64,000 bases of DNA from Loxodes magnus. Lineage: Eukaryota > Ciliophora > Karyorelictea > Loxodida > Loxodidae. A program made the position numbers and the translations under genes. Below, in pieces: positions 60,296 to 64,000 of the stretch. How positions within the stretch are numbered: the stretch's first letter is position 1; every line of letters starts with the position of its first letter. Under the pieces are notes generated by a model. The model made no database searches and was not told where the DNA came from. It worked only from the letters and a program-made list of their open reading frames with translations. The stretch spans positions 186,001 to 250,000 of the forward strand of contig CAMPDV010000382.1 of assembly GCA_946699065.1 (NCBI GenBank). Reading direction: 5' to 3'.

Positions 60296-61639
60296 TATTT
60301 TAATTATATAATACCTTTCAATGAATTGGTAAGCTTATCAACTCTTTCTTTCATTCGTTATGTGAAAATTTAAACTTAATAAAGTTAAACCTTATAGAAT
60401 CAGATAGTCTAACTAAACTAAGAAGTGCTAAAAGAACGAAAAGGCTTTTTAATGCTTTTGTTTAGTTAGAATATCATTATTTCAACTTTTCAAGGATCTA
60501 GCTTCTACTTATTAAAATAGCTATATAAATTTTGGTTGGCTTAATAGTAAAAAGCCAATTTATTGCTTCAATAGATATTTTAGGTATACATCAACAATTT
60601 AACTCAAGTAGAGTAACTAATTGAAAATACTAAGCCTTATCTTAATTTAAATATTTTCTAGTTCAAATAATTTTATAGTTTTGGAATTTGAAAAAATACA
60701 AATAAAGAATTCTAAATCTAAAGTTTCTCCTTAAAATAAAAGTAACTAGCAGGATTTCGAACTTCAATTACCTATAGCTTTTTATAATTATATAGTGCTT
60801 TCTGCTTATCACGTTGGTGCTTACCTATTTTGATTTATAAGCTAAAACTACTTTAAGACTAGAATAATATTTCTAGAAGTTTTAACCTAAATCAAATCAT
60901 ATATTAAGTCAAAAAATTCTTAAACTTATTACTTTTGTTGATATACCAGCAATTTACGACTTAACAAAATGCATCCCCCCTAATCTGCAAGTACCTAAGT
61001 TTATTCTAAAAATTCCTATATTTACAATTTTCTCTTTTTACTAATCAAATTTTTAACTTATATGGATTAAGATAACTGTAGATAGTTTATTTAAAAGCTT
61101 TTCTTAATAATTAAAGCTTTTAAATATATATAGTTGGTAAGCAAATTTTAACTGGAATTTCATAATTAACAGCTAAAATTAGACATTTAAAATAGAACAT
61201 TTGATTAACTATAAATACCATTAACCTATCTTATTTTTCTTTCCAATTATAATTCTTTAGCGGTCTAATTATAGAGAATATCTAACTTTTAATATAAGCA
61301 ACTTAAGGAGTGAAGCTCTTCAAATTATAAAGATGAATATATAATAAAGATCTCTATTATCTAAATTAGCTTTAGATGCTTAAAAAGTGATTTGTTATCC
61401 TATGTTCATAAAATATACTTCATAGATCTTATTTTCAATTAAAATGACTTAAAATAATCTCCAATATACTTTTTATGCTACTAGATTAGAGATATTCTTT
61501 TAGTTATCCACTATATGTATGATAAGCATTATAAATAAAGTATCGATAAAGTCTTTAATTAAGAGGTTTTAGTACCTTTAAATCTATATTTAAATAAATT
61601 AAATTCAATTTGGTTTTTGTTTAGAATATAAAGTTTAAA
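60296..61639. other. intergenic, between convergent genes
   Basis: 1.34 kb AT-rich; nothing recognised. Confidence 0.55.
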
Positions 61640-62740
61640 TCAACTTTTACTAGATCCATAAATAAGAGTTTCTAGTCTTCTCAGAGCGTCTTTTAAGTCT
61701 TCGTTCTCATGTATAATCATTCTATTTTGCATTTCTAATTCAGTGCTTTCTTTATAGTTGTTTTTGTTTTCTTATTGATACTCTTCAACTGTTTGGCGAA
61801 GTCTTCTTATATCTTATTCTTAAACCTCACAAATTTTTTGAGTGGATCTGATAGATTCTTTTAAATTTTAAATATCCTTTTCTAGTTGATCTTATTTCTA
61901 TCTAGTTTTTCTCTTTTCTTCACCAATTTCCTTTTCCAATAGAAGAATAACATCATCTTTAGATTGCATCTTTTTTTATAAATCAAGCAGAACTTGATGC
62001 TTTTCTGTATGGAGTAAACTAATTCTTTCATCATGTTTCTTTAAAGACTATTCATGCTCTCTTCGAAATTGCTGAATCTCCTATTTCACCAATTGAGAAT
62101 TTTCTTTATAGTACTCTAAATCCCTTTCTAATTACTGAATTCTCAAATTTTGATCTTTTTATTTTTCATCACTTGTATTCTGAAGCTAGAAATAGGAATC
62201 TTAAATTCTAACTTGTTCTTCTTGCTCTTTAACAGTTCTTGATTTTAAGACTTCTAGTTTATTGTAAAGTGAGTTAATCTCTATATCTTTTTCATTCAAA
62301 GTCTTGGAAATTTCATTTTCATATTATTCTTTAATTCTCTTAATTTCTTTATTATTCAGATCTTGATTCCATTCTTACTCTTATTTCAGATTTTAGATTT
62401 AAGTCTATAAAGACTAAACCAATTTGTCTTAACTATCCTCTTTCATTCTTAATCTATCAAAGGTTTCCATTATATGTATATCCTTTTATCTAGTTGAGTA
62501 GATTACACTGTCCCTACTTGGAGAATATACTTAAGAACTTGTAGTTCTTGAGGGTTACATCTCATTTCTTGATCTTCTCATCATTTCCTAAAAAGATACC
62601 ACTCTTCTTTGATGGCCTTTCAAATCCTCTGTTTAATGAGCAATTATATCACATTCATAGCACCTCTTTGTTTCACATATATCACAATTTAAAGTTGCTG
62701 ACTTAGAATTGCATCACGAGCATCTAGGAAATATCTCCAT
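61640..62740 (-). CDS. B-box zinc-finger coiled-coil protein
   Basis: 366-residue protein. Residues 7-43 form a B-box-type zinc module (C7, C10, C19, C22, C27, C30, H35, H43), with the Trp between the first two cysteines (W9) encoded by TGA. A Ser/Arg-rich stretch follows (MMRRSRNEMQPSRTTSS). The remaining 260 residues are coiled coil (IMETFDRLRMKEDSQDKLVQ through EEYQQENKNNYKESTELEMQNRMIIHENEDL). No RING or TRIM C-terminal domain. Resembles B-box/coiled-coil proteins of ciliates of unknown role. No intron; TGA stop after SSKS. Convergent with MOZART1. Confidence 0.9.
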
Positions 62741-64000
62741 CTTTAAAGAATAAAAGCAAAAGCATAAGACCTTTCCACCAATTACTACTCTACCTTATAC
62801 TTTTTAACTACTCTAAATAGAAACTTCCCCTTATATAGTTCCCCAACAAGCACAGGTATATTACACTTAACTTATAAGCAAAGCATTCAGCTTATCTTAC
62901 TATATGGTATTTAAGATTTGAATCTATTCCTTTTAATATATACTTTTACCTTCTTTTTCACTACTAAGTATTTATATTACTTTAGCTATATCTTTCAATA
63001 TCAAAAGGGATATCTTTTCTCTTAGACTTACAGTATTTATCTTTAACTAGAATCTAGTGATTAAGCATCTGAATCTAGAGAAAGAGCAACTGATATTTAA
63101 GGATAGAATCAATATTTAGAGAGTAGCAAGTGATATTAAGAAGTATCTAGCTAGATATTTTCTTAAAGCATAAGAACCTATTAAGTATTAAAATAAGCAA
63201 TTAAGCATAGCTAACATAGCCTATTTAGTAGCTTTAATACTAAATTTTAACTATTAAGAGTATAGTTTAATATATAATAGAGGCTATTTTCTTATATTCA
63301 TATTCTTATTTATTTAGCTTATAGTAAATTAGCTAATTGTAACAATGCTATTACATTGCTTTCTAGTTAGAACTGTAGAAGTTTTATTGTATCTTTTCAT
63401 TAAGAGAGGAAATTTAAACATTTCCTTTTTAAATATAGCGAATGGATATTTGTTTAGCCTCTTTAATAAAGTAAGCGGGTTTTTAAGGGATTAGAGTAAA
63501 GATTTTATGGTGATTAAAAATAAACTGATTGGTACTAATATCCATGAAGATAAAAGATTAAGATAAATAAGACATCTAGGTATAATAAACCATAAATAAG
63601 GAAATAAGCAAGCATATTGAAATGCATATCTCATATCTATAAGCATAACTAAATAACTAGCAAAATACATTTCTTTTAGGAATATAAAAATAACATTTTA
63701 AATAAGACTAACCTTAAGAGGCAGCTCTTAATGGTAGCCTCCACTCCTTATTTGTCTAGTTTAGTCGCTTTTCTTATTAGTTATAGAATTGTCTTTAATA
63801 GAACATAGTAAAAACTACATGAATTAAATGAAATAACAGCAGAACTTTATTATAATAAGATAGCATAAGTAAACAATGAGTTTAGCAAGCTAAAATTAGA
63901 GTAGCTATGGTTAATTAAGTATATAGTTATTGTAGTAAGCTTAATGCATTAAACGTGCAATCAAAGCAAAAGCTCTATAATACAAATAGATACTAAAAGA
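62741..64000. other. no gene seen to the window edge
   Basis: 1.26 kb AT-rich sequence upstream of the B-box gene; no frame supported before the right edge. Confidence 0.5.

Overview
The window reads as nuclear DNA of a ciliate whose code treats TAA and TAG as glutamine and TGA as both tryptophan and the normal stop. Nearly every gene becomes a clean, family-recognisable protein only under that reading. TGA falls on tryptophans that are invariant in their families: DHHC-CPW, the WCGPC thioredoxin site, three Trp in a TTLL9 homologue, and an importin-alpha EASWTL. Twenty-seven of the 29 genes whose 3' ends lie in the window end at a TGA that fits the family or frame; for the other two the 3' end is unresolved. 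The 14 introns I could place are only 16 or 17 nt (GTA...AG). This code with these introns points to a karyorelictean such as Loxodes; that assignment is inference. Condylostoma-type heterotrichs are the alternative.

Layout: 30 protein genes on both strands (one cut by the left edge), separated by AT-rich spacers of 0.04 to 3.4 kb in which I see no genes. Left third (1-17 kb): AGC kinase, dual-specificity phosphatase, two-finger CCCH protein, six-TM membrane protein, ankyrin-DHHC palmitoyltransferase, CIA30/NDUFAF1, a zinc-knuckle coiled-coil protein and an archaemetzincin. Middle (17-41 kb): a trichohyalin/plectin-homology (TPH-like) coiled-coil protein, a secreted tocopherol-cyclase/AttH-like protein, CDC50, RasGEF, an LRR protein, Rab8-like GTPase, several coiled-coil proteins, importin alpha and a calcyphosin-like EF-hand protein. 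Right third (41-64 kb): an unknown 215-aa protein, NDUFV2, CCA-adding enzyme, nucleoside deoxyribosyltransferase-like protein, HDDC2-like HD protein, TTLL9, a small one-TM protein, PDI, a coiled-coil protein, a thioredoxin-ZZ-finger fusion, MOZART1 and a B-box coiled-coil protein.

This is a housekeeping and cytoskeletal segment, not an accessory island. Themes are cilia and microtubules (TTLL9, TPH protein, calcyphosin, MOZART1, coiled coils), complex I (NDUFV2, CIA30), membrane traffic and lipid (Rab8, CDC50, DHHC) and signalling (AGC kinase, DSP, RasGEF). There is no operon logic; neighbours are mostly unrelated. No tRNA, rRNA, transposon, viral remnant, CRISPR array or telomere repeat was recognised. 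No promoter or terminator motif could be defined beyond a few hairpins. The most interesting points are the dual-meaning UGA, the two genes without a plausible UGA end, the tiny introns that are never a multiple of three, the twin introns at the same site in both CCCH fingers, and three tandem hairpins between the zinc-knuckle and archaemetzincin frames, which share one reading frame broken only by ambiguous UGAs.
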